From contig NZ_JAUXVR010000006.1 of the NCBI RefSeq assembly GCF_030680395.1, positions 186,001 to 250,000 on the forward strand: DNA of 64,000 bases. The letters run 5' to 3'. The notes under the pieces are model-generated. The model ran no database searches. It was not told where the DNA came from and saw nothing but the letters and a program-made list of their open reading frames with translations. Origin of the DNA: Methylobacter sp. Its GTDB lineage: Bacteria > Pseudomonadota > Gammaproteobacteria > Methylococcales > Methylomonadaceae. Of this stretch, positions 1 to 7,592 are shown in pieces. Made by a program: the position numbers and the translations under genes. Numbering within the stretch: position 1 is the first letter of the stretch; every line of letters begins with the position of its first letter.

Positions 1-2
1 GC

Positions 3-1121
3 TACAGCGTCAAAATCTTTGCCGAAATCGTCGATGCGCCCAATGTCAGCGTTGAAGAGGTGGTCAAACGCGCCTACTACTACAAACGAAACGGCGCGGA
101 TGTGATCGACATAGGCTGTCTGCCGAGCACCGATTTTCCGCACATGGAAGACATCATCCGCACCTTGAAGCAGGAAGGTTTCACCGTCAGCATCGATTCG
201 CTGGAAGCGGACGATTTGCTCAGGGGCGGCAAGGCGGGCGCCGATTACATGCTCAGCCTGCACGAAAGCACCTTGTGGGTTGCCGATGAAGTCGCCGCAA
301 CACCTATCCTGATCCCGGAAAAACATGAAGATTTGGCTTCGCTTGATAGGGCCATCAACATCATGCAGGCAAAAAACCGCGATTTTATCGTCGACCCGAT
401 TTTAGATCCGCTGCATTTTGGCTTCACACAATCCATCGTGCGTTATCATGAAGTCAGAAAGAATCATCCCGATATTGAAATGATGCTGGGAGTCGGCAAC
501 ATCACCGAACTGACCCACGCCGACACGCTGGGTATGAATGCCTTGCTGCTGGGCATCTGCTCGGAACTTAACATCAACAGTATTTTGGCAACCGAAGTCA
601 GCAAACATGCCTGCCGTGCGGTCAAAGAAGCGGATCTGGCGCGCCGCATCATGTTTGCGGCCAAAGAGCATGGCATGCTGCCCAAGCATATCGATCCGGG
701 TTTAATGGCTTTGCATGAGACTTCACCCTTTCCTTATAATTTGGAAGAAATCAAGGAACTGGCCGGGCAAATCAAAGACCCCAGTTTTCGGGTTCAAATC
801 AGTGCCGAAGGCGTGCATATTTTTAACCGTGACGGCATGCACAGCGCCACCGACCCGTTCGACCTGTTTCCAAAGCTGCATGTTGAATCCGATGGCGGCC
901 ATGCTTTTTATCTGGGCGTTGAATTGGCGCGCGCTGAAATAGCCTGGCAATTGGGCAAACGCTATACCCAGGATCAAGCATTGCAATGGGGCTGTGCAAC
1001 CGATAGCACAGAACCCACCGTTGACCTGCATACCTTTAAACCGGCCGGAACCACTTTCGCCGCGCCCGCTCCCGGCGGGCCTGCGGCATACACACCATCC
1101 CTGGCGATAAAAAAACACTAA
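3..1121 (+). CDS. DUF6513 / dihydropteroate synthase-related protein (5' end cut by window edge)
   Basis: The reading frame is open from the first bases of the window, so the N-terminus lies outside; an internal GTG at 60 is not a convincing start. The visible part contains a TIM-barrel-like segment (NGADVIDIGCLPS, then VSIDSLEADDLL) resembling pterin-binding dihydropteroate synthase domains, followed by a C-terminal half (GVHIFNRDG, LGVELARAEIAWQLGKRY) typical of the DUF6513 proteins found with tetrahydromethanopterin genes in methanogens and methylotrophs. Inferred role: biosynthesis of the H4MPT cofactor for formaldehyde oxidation; the exact reaction is not shown by sequence. It is followed by DUF447 and MfnB genes on the same strand, which supports the C1-cofactor context. 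The last 17 or so residues (ending AYTPSLAIKKH) are encoded by a palindromic repeat element and are probably not ancestral. Confidence 0.8.
   Translation, partial: YSVKIFAEIVDAPNVSVEEVVKRAYYYKRNGADVIDIGCLPSTDFPHMEDIIRTLKQEGFTVSIDSLEADDLLRGGKAGADYMLSLHESTLWVADEVAATPILIPEKHEDLASLDRAINIMQAKNRDFIVDPILDPLHFGFTQSIVRYHEVRKNHPDIEMMLGVGNITELTHADTLGMNALLLGICSELNINSILATEVSKHACRAVKEADLARRIMFAAKEHGMLPKHIDPGLMALHETSPFPYNLEEIKELAGQIKDPSFRVQISAEGVHIFNRDGMHSATDPFDLFPKLHVESDGGHAFYLGVELARAEIAWQLGKRYTQDQALQWGCATDSTEPTVDLHTFKPAGTTFAAPAPGGPAAYTPSLAIKKH
1058..1108 (+). repeat. Palindromic coding element, family 1, copy 1
   Basis: A hairpin GCCCGC-TCCCG-GCGGGC (1064-1080) is followed by the constant core ACACACCATCCCTGGCGA (ends 1107). 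It forms the 3' end of the DUF6513 gene and supplies its last residues. The same core recurs at 1855-1905 (inverted), 40007-40103 (two copies) and 58690-58791 (two copies). Confidence 0.85.
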
Positions 1122-1190
1122 TGATTACATCCTTTCATTACCCACAGGCGGAACCAACTGCTGCTAAACAGGTGATTAAAAGCTTTTTAT

Positions 1191-1253
1191 TCACCACGAA
1201 GACACGAAGACACGAAGAAATAAAACTTCGTGTTCTTCGTGTCTTCGTGGTGA
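1191..1253. repeat. Long inverted repeat of the CACGAAG type
   Basis: Arms built from iterations of CACGAAGA (left, 1191-1217) and their complement (right, 1225-1253) can form a stem of more than 25 bp with a short A/T loop, followed by a T-run. Related inverted repeats with the same outer arm TTCACCACGAA lie at 7538-7583, 50704-50842 and 62011-62082. It may end transcription between the DUF6513 and DUF447 genes. Confidence 0.8.
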
Positions 1254-1302
1254 TACTTTTTTAATCATTTTTTGATTTACCTGGTTTAATAAGAAATTAC
1301 TA

Positions 1303-1926
1303 ATGATTCAAGAAACCATCGTCATCACTCAAAACAGCTCGGGCGTGGCGCATATTGCGCCTATGGGCATACACATACCCTATGAATCGCAAGACGAATT
1401 TATCATCCTGCCGTTCCGCCCATCAACCACGCTCAATAACTTGCTGGAAAGCAAAACCGCAGTCATTAATTATTGCGATGATGTGCGGGTTTTTGCCGGC
1501 TGCCTGACCGGACGGCGCGACTGGCCGCTAAAACCGGTAGAAAAAATCAACGGTCAAGTACTCAGCTGCGCGTTGGCCCATACCGAAGTCGAACTGGTTC
1601 GCGTTGAAGACGACGAGACCCGGCCCAAGTTATTCTGCAAAGCCGTACACACCGCCAATCATGCGCCCTTTAAAGGCTTTAACCGCGCCCAATATTCGGT
1701 GCTCGAAGCGGCGATTTTAATCAGCCGGTTAAACATGATTCCGCTGGAAAAAATACAAGCCGAAATCGACTATCTGCGCATCGGCCTGGAGAAAACAGCC
1801 GGAGACCGGGAACTGGAAGCCTGGGGTTGGTTGATGACCGTCATTGAAAACTTTATCGCCAAGGATGGTGTGTATGCCGAGAACCTGCCGGGAGCAGGTT
1901 CGGCAAAAGCCGGGATCAACTCATGA
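1303..1926 (+). CDS. DUF447 family protein, C1-cofactor linked
   Basis: A 207-residue protein beginning MIQETIVITQNSSGVAHIAP. The N-terminal half looks like the FMN-binding split-barrel fold of DUF447 proteins: a short beta-rich start, PMGIHIPY, then IILPFRPSTT and a conserved VFAGCLTGRRDWP. DUF447 members are found in methanogens and in methylotrophs that use tetrahydromethanopterin; biochemical function is not established. It overlaps the following mfnB gene by 4 bp (ATGA), indicating translational coupling. The last ~22 residues (IAKDGVYAENLPGAGSAKAG and beyond) are encoded by an inverted copy of the palindromic repeat, so the native C-terminus was probably shorter. Confidence 0.8.
   Translation: MIQETIVITQNSSGVAHIAPMGIHIPYESQDEFIILPFRPSTTLNNLLESKTAVINYCDDVRVFAGCLTGRRDWPLKPVEKINGQVLSCALAHTEVELVRVEDDETRPKLFCKAVHTANHAPFKGFNRAQYSVLEAAILISRLNMIPLEKIQAEIDYLRIGLEKTAGDRELEAWGWLMTVIENFIAKDGVYAENLPGAGSAKAGINS
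1855..1905 (-). repeat. Palindromic coding element, family 1, copy 2 (inverted)
   Basis: In minus orientation the element has the stem AACCTGC-TCCCG-GCAGGTT (complement of 1882-1900) and the core at 1855-1878, with one change in the core (CCTTGGCG for CCCTGGCG). It is read in the antisense direction by the DUF447 gene as IAKDGVYAENLPGAGSA without a stop codon. Confidence 0.85.
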
Positions 1927-2978
1927 CCGGAATGCTTGCCAGCGTTAACAGCGTAGAAGAAGCCTTGCAGGCGTTGACTGCGAATGTCGATATTATCGAC
2001 CTGAAACAACCGGCTTTAGGCGCTTTGGGCGCGCTGGAAATTGATCTTGTCAAAAACATTGTTAATGCAATTGGCGGCCGTTGTCCCGTCAGCGCAACCG
2101 TTGGCGACCTGCCCATGGAGCCGGAGATTGTTTACTCGGCAGTTAAAGCCATGGCCGAAACCGGCGTCGATTATATAAAAATCGGCTTTTTTCCCGGTGG
2201 CGACTGGCAAGGAACCCTAGAAAAATTAGCCGCCTTGGCACAACAAAATCTTGCCTTGATTGCGGTATTATTTGCCGATACCCCCCCTGATTTTGCCGTC
2301 ATAGATTTACTAAAAAATGCCGGTTTCGAAGGTGTAATGCTCGACACCATGAACAAAAGTAACGGCTCCTTGACTCAGGTCATGACAAAGACCGATATAG
2401 CGCAATTTGTCAGGCTGGCAAAAGATCGCTCTATGCTCTGCGGACTGGCCGGTTCGCTCAGACTGGACGACATAGACGAACTGATGCCTTATCAGCCTGA
2501 TTACCTGGGCTTTAGAGGCGCATTATGTCTGGATCACAACAGAACAGCGCAATTGAGTAAGTCATCAATTATGCGGATAAAACAGGCTATAGAACACCAT
2601 CAGAACCTGCTCCAGTCAGAAAATGCTGAAAACCGCATTTTGATTGCCGATGACAGCGAAATAAATCGATTGATACTGGCCAACATGCTTGAACTGAACG
2701 GCTACACCGTTGACGCAGCCGTTGACGGTGCGGAAGCCCTGCAATTCATCAGCAAAAATCACTATAAATTCGCGCTTATCGATCTCAGCATGCCGGTCAT
2801 GTCGGGACTGGAGATGGTGAGAATCCTGAGAAAACAGCATAACCCCTTAAAAACTGCCGCTATCAGCACTTTTGCTGTCGACAATCAAAAAACCGGAGCG
2901 CTGGATGCCGGATTTGATTACTGCTTAACCCGACCGGTTGATGAAGAACAATTGATGGCGCTGCTAAATCTGCATTAG
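1923..2978 (+). CDS. mfnB: (5-formylfuran-3-yl)methyl phosphate synthase fused to a response-regulator receiver domain
   Basis: Residues 1-230 match MfnB (formerly DUF556), which condenses two glyceraldehyde-3-phosphates to the furan precursor of methanofuran/methylofuran. Residues corresponding to the known catalytic set are present: K28 (IIDLKQP), K86 (DYIKIGFF), D141 and K145 (LDTMNK). After a linker, residues ~239-351 form a CheY-like receiver domain: acidic pair D243-D244 (IADDSEIN), phosphoacceptor D287 (ALIDLSMPVMSG), S315/T316, but the conserved lysine before proline is arginine (R337 in TRPVD). The stop is followed by a terminator, so this closes the operon. MfnB proteins are usually single-domain of about 235 residues; the fusion is the odd feature. 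Phosphorylation control of furan-cofactor synthesis is inference only. Confidence 0.88.
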   Translation: MTGMLASVNSVEEALQALTANVDIIDLKQPALGALGALEIDLVKNIVNAIGGRCPVSATVGDLPMEPEIVYSAVKAMAETGVDYIKIGFFPGGDWQGTLEKLAALAQQNLALIAVLFADTPPDFAVIDLLKNAGFEGVMLDTMNKSNGSLTQVMTKTDIAQFVRLAKDRSMLCGLAGSLRLDDIDELMPYQPDYLGFRGALCLDHNRTAQLSKSSIMRIKQAIEHHQNLLQSENAENRILIADDSEINRLILANMLELNGYTVDAAVDGAEALQFISKNHYKFALIDLSMPVMSGLEMVRILRKQHNPLKTAAISTFAVDNQKTGALDAGFDYCLTRPVDEEQLMALLNLH

Positions 2979-3039
2979 ACGATATTTAACTTCGTTTTCA
3001 CTCAAAATACCGCCAACTCCCCTTATCGCTCAAAGCTAT

Positions 3040-3088
3040 GCAAACCAAAAACCCTTACTCGAACTCTCCGGATAAGGGTTTAGTTTGC
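3040..3088. terminator. Hairpin terminator between convergent genes
   Basis: Nested stem GCAAAC/GTTTGC (3040-3045, 3083-3088) and AACCCTTA/TAAGGGTT (3050-3057, 3073-3080), with T-rich sequence after it, between mfnB (+) and the small periplasmic protein gene (-). Probably bidirectional. Confidence 0.6.
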
Positions 3089-3133
3089 AGATTCTTTTAA
3101 AGTGGATGGCCTGACGGCGCATCCACCTTTTGC

Positions 3134-3511
3134 TTAGTGATTAGACGCGTAGAGCTGTTTTATTTCTTTATACCGGTTTAAAGCATCCGTTAAGGACTCT
3201 TTAGCCGATTGCGGCTCATTGCTCTGAAGAGCCGAACGCGCTTGCTTTAACACGTTGCTGGCTTGATTGCGTTTCAGGTCAAGTACGTTATTGGCAATAT
3301 CTTTTTGCAATTGACGGGCATCGGTAACCAGGTCTATGACCGCTTCGTTGTTCGCGCCATTGTCCAGCGCCGTCTTGGCCTCTTCCACTTTCGCCAGCGT
3401 ATTGTCGATAGCTGCTTTAACGTCTTCATACGACGGATTCGCTATCGCAAAAGCGCTTGATGTCATTGCAGCCATAACAACAGTAGCCAGGATTTTTTTG
3501 AATGTGTTCAT
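3134..3511 (-). CDS. Small helical periplasmic protein, unknown function
   Basis: A 125-residue protein with a clear Sec signal peptide (MNTFKKILATVVMAAMTSSA, cleavage near AFA-IA). The mature part is predicted helical, rich in Ala, Asn, Gln and Lys/Asp, with heptad-like spacing and no cysteine. I do not recognise a named family; the general shape (about 100 residues, all-helical, exported) resembles cytochrome-b562-like or small metal-binding helical-bundle proteins, but the His/Met clusters those need are not obvious. It is a single gene, flanked by a terminator on one side and a long intergenic stretch on the other. Confidence 0.7.
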   Translation of the reverse strand: MNTFKKILATVVMAAMTSSAFAIANPSYEDVKAAIDNTLAKVEEAKTALDNGANNEAVIDLVTDARQLQKDIANNVLDLKRNQASNVLKQARSALQSNEPQSAKESLTDALNRYKEIKQLYASNH

Positions 3512-4039
3512 GGGGTAAACCTCGTAGTTGATAAATAAAGTATTTCTACGTAACGATTAATGAGCTTTGGGGTAAGAAAGATTCAAGTTCATCGCTAGGT
3601 ATGGGTATAGTCTAGCAGGACTTTGTCCTGATTAGTACTATTATTTGTTCTAATGAGAACTATTTTTTTACCGCCATGCTTTTTACGAAAAAAGCCCTAC
3701 CCGTACTTGTAAAAACAAGTGTTATTTATCAAGGTATTATTTCTATATTGCTGCAAGATTGCTTGGCTATTACTTCCGCTCGACGAAGCCTCATGGTCGG
3801 CAAGTCTTACCGAAACCACCCAAAATCACCCCATGTATGAACCAATAGCGTTGTTATTTGTTAAAGCCTGTGGGGCTGATGTGTAGCCGTTCATTCGTTG
3901 ACGGCCATTTCCGACGATTGATCGGAGCGTTGGCAATATTCCAATAACGCAGCAAGCGTTTTTAATCATTAAAAATCTTGAGGTTAATTTTAGTTAGGGT
4001 TATCATCTGGTACTAATTAAAACAATTACCATCAAAAAT
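3512..4039. other. Intergenic region between the periplasmic protein and MarR genes
   Basis: About 530 bases, divergent promoters expected on both sides. Apart from a likely promoter for the MarR gene (3978-4006) no gene or strong repeat is visible. Confidence 0.5.
3978..4006 (+). promoter_or_regulatory. Sigma-70-like promoter of the MarR gene
   Basis: TTGAGG and TATCAT separated by 17 bases, about 35 bases before the start codon. Just downstream, an imperfect dyad (GGTACTAATT ... AATTACC, ~4009-4031) overlaps the expected transcript start and could be an autoregulatory MarR site; this is inference. Confidence 0.45.
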
Positions 4040-4516
4040 ATGAATTCCACTTCAACCTTTCCAACGGTACTGCGCGAACTATTAAGAACACATCAAGCTT
4101 TTTTGGCCTATGCGGCGAGTCATGTTCACACGCTAGATCTGACGCTGCCGCAATACGATATTATTATCACCTTAGGCGACACGCCCGGCATGACCTTCAA
4201 GAAGCTGGGCGAGAAGACATTAATTACCAAAGGAACCTTAACCGGCGTAATTAGCCGTCTGGAGGATAAAGGACTGGTGCAACGGGTGGCTTCGGAAACG
4301 GACGGCCGCAGTCAGATTGTGCAGCTGACAGCGGCGGGTGAGGATGTGTACAAACGTACTTTTCCCGAGCATCTGGTATTCATTAACCGGATATTTGATG
4401 ATTATTCCCCGGAGGATATAGTCAACCTTGGAGACACTCTGCGGCGGTTACACGATGCTGTAACCGCATTGCGTAGCAGCGGGAGCGGAACGCCCACTGA
4501 TGAAACCGCTGAATAG
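4040..4516 (+). CDS. MarR family transcriptional regulator
   Basis: 158 residues, the usual MarR length. The winged helix-turn-helix spans roughly residues 30-100: LTLPQYDIIITLGDTPGMTF, then the recognition helix segment LITKGTLTGVISRLEDKGLV and the wing with the conserved DGRSQIVQLTAAG (DxRxxxxxLT). Members bind palindromes as dimers and are released by phenolic or oxidant ligands. It is convergent with the nitroreductase-pirin-DoxX operon, so it may control that stress operon or itself; target not shown. Confidence 0.88.
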   Translation: MNSTSTFPTVLRELLRTHQAFLAYAASHVHTLDLTLPQYDIIITLGDTPGMTFKKLGEKTLITKGTLTGVISRLEDKGLVQRVASETDGRSQIVQLTAAGEDVYKRTFPEHLVFINRIFDDYSPEDIVNLGDTLRRLHDAVTALRSSGSGTPTDETAE

Positions 4517-4534
4517 ACCGGGATCATCAACCCA

Positions 4535-5143
4535 TCATTCAATTCCCCTGCCCCATTGACCTGCATAAAACTGTTCAATCAATGCGGCGCGGGAACGTGC
4601 GCCTAATTCAGCTTCCTTAAAATCGTCGTCAAGCACACCCACATCAGTTTGATAGCCGACGGCCATCATTGCCATCGGCTTGCAATCGCCCGGAAGATTA
4701 AAAACCTCGCGGGCTTTTTCGGCATCAAAGCCGCCCATTTGATGCACGATCAATCCCATTGCAGTCGCCTGCAAGCATAAGCTGAGGCTGGCGGCGCCGG
4801 TGTCATACATCGACCAGCGATTAGGCTGGCCGTTATGACTGAAATTATCCATAGCGACGGCCAATATCAGAACAGGCGCGTTCTTGGCCCAGCGCCTGTT
4901 TTTTTCAGCCAGTGTTGCAAACGCATGTTGCCAGCCGGTTTCATCGGTGGCTCTATCGCAGACCACATAACGCCACGGCTGGCCGTTAAAACAGGACGGC
5001 GCCCAGCGCGCAGCTTCCAGCAGCGCCAGCAAATCATCATGACTCACCGGCTTGCCAGGATCAAACGCTCTCGGGCTCCAACGATTCTGGATAATATCGT
5101 GAAGTTTTACTCGGGTTGGTGCCGGTTTTTGCTGCATATTCAC
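4535..5143 (-). CDS. Nitroreductase family protein
   Basis: 202 residues with the FMN-dependent nitroreductase fold: N-terminal NRWSPRAFDPGKPVS (RRS-type FMN-binding segment), APSCFNGQPWRYVVC (the conserved APSxxNxQPW motif), and a C-terminal MMAVGYQTD. Such enzymes reduce nitroaromatics or quinones with NAD(P)H as cytoplasmic dimers. It is the last gene of a three-gene minus-strand operon DoxX-pirin-nitroreductase (29-bp gap to pirin), a combination commonly seen in electrophile or quinone stress responses. Ends 18 bp from the convergent MarR gene. Confidence 0.87.
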   Translation of the reverse strand: MNMQQKPAPTRVKLHDIIQNRWSPRAFDPGKPVSHDDLLALLEAARWAPSCFNGQPWRYVVCDRATDETGWQHAFATLAEKNRRWAKNAPVLILAVAMDNFSHNGQPNRWSMYDTGAASLSLCLQATAMGLIVHQMGGFDAEKAREVFNLPGDCKPMAMMAVGYQTDVGVLDDDFKEAELGARSRAALIEQFYAGQWGRGIE

Positions 5144-5172
5144 ATCCTTTATTTGATTAGATAAAAACTTAT

Positions 5173-6033
5173 TTACAGCGTCAACACGCCGTCACGGTAA
5201 TCACGAAACGCCTGTTCAATTTCTTCGCTGCTGTTCATCACAAACGGGCCGGACTGCACAACCGGCTCGTTCAACGGCAGCGCGGCTAATACCAGAAATT
5301 GCGCCGACCGGTCTTGCGTTGCCAGTTGTATGTTCTCGCCGTTAATTAACTGCCCCAGCTGCCCGGCTATTAATAGCCGGTCCGATGCGCCGACAGCCAG
5401 CTCGCCTTTGTAAACATAGACCAAAACCGTATGCTGTGCAGCTACCGGTATATCGAGCTGTTGCTGCGGGCTTAACAATACATCGAAATACAACGGCTGT
5501 GTCGTTACGCCTGTTACCGGGCCGGATATTTTTTGGGTTTCGGTCGCATATTCACCGGCGATAACCTTGATGTAGCCGCCATTAGGCAATGCAACGCGAG
5601 GGATTTTTTCGGCGGCAAATTCCTGATAATGCGGCGCTTTCATTTTTTCTTTAGCGGGCAGGTTAATCCATAACTGAAAGCCGTGTAACAAACCATTTTC
5701 CTGTTCCGGCATTTCCGAATGAATAATGCCGTGTGCGGCGGTCATCCATTGCACATCGCCCGCCCGCAAATGCCCTTCATTACCCAGATGATCGCGGTGC
5801 AACATGGCGCCTTCCAGCATATAGGTCACGGTTTCAAAACCGCGATGCGGATGATCGGGAAAACCGCCGATGTAATCGACCGCTTCATCCGAGCCAAACT
5901 CATCCAATAAAATAAAAGGATCGAAGCTGTTTTTTTGCCGCTGACTGACAACACGTTTCAGTTTAACACCAGCCCCATCCGAAGTATTTTGCCCGCTTAT
6001 TACAGCCGCAAGTTGACGTGCTTGCTTATTCAT
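5173..6033 (-). CDS. Pirin family protein (cupin)
   Basis: 286 residues, standard pirin length. The N-terminal cupin has the metal-ligand signature HPHRGFETVTYMLEG followed by HRDHLG and MTAAHGIIHSEMP; the C-terminal half is the second, degenerate cupin with LVYVYKGEL. Bacterial pirins include quercetin-2,3-dioxygenases and regulators of pyruvate metabolism; substrate here unknown. The gene overlaps DoxX by 8 bp, so the two are translationally coupled. Confidence 0.9.
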   Translation of the reverse strand: MNKQARQLAAVISGQNTSDGAGVKLKRVVSQRQKNSFDPFILLDEFGSDEAVDYIGGFPDHPHRGFETVTYMLEGAMLHRDHLGNEGHLRAGDVQWMTAAHGIIHSEMPEQENGLLHGFQLWINLPAKEKMKAPHYQEFAAEKIPRVALPNGGYIKVIAGEYATETQKISGPVTGVTTQPLYFDVLLSPQQQLDIPVAAQHTVLVYVYKGELAVGASDRLLIAGQLGQLINGENIQLATQDRSAQFLVLAALPLNEPVVQSGPFVMNSSEEIEQAFRDYRDGVLTL

Positions 6034-6484
6034 CTTTACTCTCCAATAGTTTTGTCTCGATCAGAGCATCAAGCGAGTACTGCCCACCGCCGATAACTAT
6101 CAGTGCCGTGGTTGCCGATAATAAAGCCAGCGCATATTCAATACCATGCGTATCCAGAAAAAAGCCGTGTCCCCAATGCACCCAAAACAATGCAACCAGC
6201 ATTGTTATCGCATTAATCATCGCCGCCGGACGCGTCAGCAAGCCCAGAATCAACGCGACACCGCCAAAAAACTCAGCGCTGCCCGCCAATAACGCCATCG
6301 CAAATCCCGGATTCAAACCTACCGATGCCATCCATTGCCCGGTTCCGTCCAATCCGTAACCGCCAAACCAGGCGAATAATTTTTGGCTGCCATGCGCCGC
6401 CAGGATTAAACCGATAGGAACGCGCAGTATGACGGCTTCCAAACCCGCGTCGGAAACCAGTGTTTTATTAATTAAGTTTTTCAT
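6026..6484 (-). CDS. DoxX family membrane protein
   Basis: 152 residues with four predicted membrane segments (LRVPIGLILAAHGSQKLFAW; FAMALLAGSAEFFGGVALIL; AAMINAITMLVALFWVHW; ALALLSATTALIVIG). The motif AHGSQKLFAWFGG at the end of helix 1 is typical of DoxX/YphA proteins linked to thiosulfate:quinone or oxidative stress functions. First gene of the operon with pirin and nitroreductase, transcribed away from a LysR regulator whose intergenic region carries two palindromes. Confidence 0.9.
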   Translation of the reverse strand: MKNLINKTLVSDAGLEAVILRVPIGLILAAHGSQKLFAWFGGYGLDGTGQWMASVGLNPGFAMALLAGSAEFFGGVALILGLLTRPAAMINAITMLVALFWVHWGHGFFLDTHGIEYALALLSATTALIVIGGGQYSLDALIETKLLESKDE

Positions 6485-6509
6485 AATGACCTCATAAATG
6501 TTTAATAAA

Positions 6510-6590
6510 TTGAAACTTCAAGTTCATTATAGGTTTGCCTTAAAGAATAAAAAGCGATAGATTTTGCTTAATAGGTTCAAAATATTTGAA
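6510..6590. promoter_or_regulatory. Two candidate LysR operators in the doxX-lysR intergenic region
   Basis: Two dyads sit between the divergent genes: TTGAAACTTCAA (6510-6521) and TTCAAAATATTTGAA (6576-6590). The second contains T-N11-A (TCAAAATATTTGA), the classical LysR-type binding core, 21 bases before the lysR start, and shares the TTGAA/TTCAA half-site with the first. This layout fits a LysR protein that activates the DoxX operon and represses itself. Confidence 0.55.
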
Positions 6591-6611
6591 CAATAAACAT
6601 AAACAGAAAAC

Positions 6612-7505
6612 ATGAAATATCCTATCACCCTCGATGCGCTGGAAGTTCTGGATGCAATCGACCGAAAAGGCAGTTTTGCCGCCGCGGCTAATGAACTGTT
6701 CCGGGTTCCTTCGGCAATCTCTTATGCCGTACAGAAACTGGAACAGGATTTGGATGTGGTCCTGTTCCGCAAGGAAGGCAGAAAAGCCGTCTTAACGCCG
6801 GCCGGAAAAGTATTGCTTGAACAAGGCAGGGAGATTCTGCAGGCAACGGAACGCCTGGCTATGGCCACCAAAAAGACCCATAGCGGCTGGGAGCCTGTTT
6901 TCAATATCGCGATAGATTCAATTTTGGATTTTGATTTCATCTATCCGTTAATAGCCAGGTTTTACGAGGTGCTGCCTGATATTGAAATCAATATTTATGA
7001 GGAAGTATTAGGCGGCGCGCAAGAAGCCATAACCAGCAACCGAGCTGACTTGGTCATAGGCGCAGGCACTGAACCGACACCGAACCAGGGCATTAAATAT
7101 CAAAAAATCCGGCAGATTGAATGGATTTTTACCGTTGCTCCAGGCCATCAGCTGACCCAAGCAGCGCTGCCGCTATCCCGGCAGCTTATTGAGCAGCACC
7201 GTTTTATCGTAGTCAGGGATTCATCCAGAAACCAAGCGCCACAAAGCCATCGGGTATTCAGCAAACGTCCGCTATTAAGCGTGCCGTCGGTGGCAGAAAA
7301 AATTAATGCACTGCGCTCGGGTTTAGGCATCGGTTTTTTACCCGCCCACCGGATTCAGCATCTGCTTGAACAAGGGCTGCTGATTGCACTGCCGGTAGAA
7401 AACGCGATACCGATGGAGACTTGCCACATGGCCTGGAAAACAACCAATAAAGGCAAAGTCTTGTGCTGGTTTATCGAGCAGTTATCCCGGCATGATTTCA
7501 TTTAA
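6612..7505 (+). CDS. LysR family transcriptional regulator
   Basis: 297 residues. The N-terminal HTH (residues 4-62) has the LysR signature SFAAAANELFRVPSAISYAV and QKLEQDLDVVLF; a PBP2-type effector domain follows (residues ~92-295; IALDSILDFDF-like start, GIGFLPAHRI near the end). It is divergent from doxX and most likely regulates the doxX-pirin-nitroreductase operon through the paired palindromes upstream. The effector is not predictable. Confidence 0.9.
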   Translation: MKYPITLDALEVLDAIDRKGSFAAAANELFRVPSAISYAVQKLEQDLDVVLFRKEGRKAVLTPAGKVLLEQGREILQATERLAMATKKTHSGWEPVFNIAIDSILDFDFIYPLIARFYEVLPDIEINIYEEVLGGAQEAITSNRADLVIGAGTEPTPNQGIKYQKIRQIEWIFTVAPGHQLTQAALPLSRQLIEQHRFIVVRDSSRNQAPQSHRVFSKRPLLSVPSVAEKINALRSGLGIGFLPAHRIQHLLEQGLLIALPVENAIPMETCHMAWKTTNKGKVLCWFIEQLSRHDFI

Positions 7506-7537
7506 ACAGTCGATCAAAAGTCTCTTAATATTTTTAC

Positions 7538-7583
7538 TCACCACGAACGGCTGCATGAACGGATCTTCATGCCTTCGTGGTGA
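7538..7583. repeat. Inverted repeat of the CACGAA type between convergent genes
   Basis: Arms CTCACCACGAACGG and the partly complementary GCCTTCGTGGTGAA close a hairpin with a short internal ATGAA/TTCAT pair. It is followed by AT-rich sequence and lies between lysR (+) and the emrA-like gene (-), so it may serve as a shared terminator. Confidence 0.6.
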
Positions 7584-7592
7584 ATTAATTAA

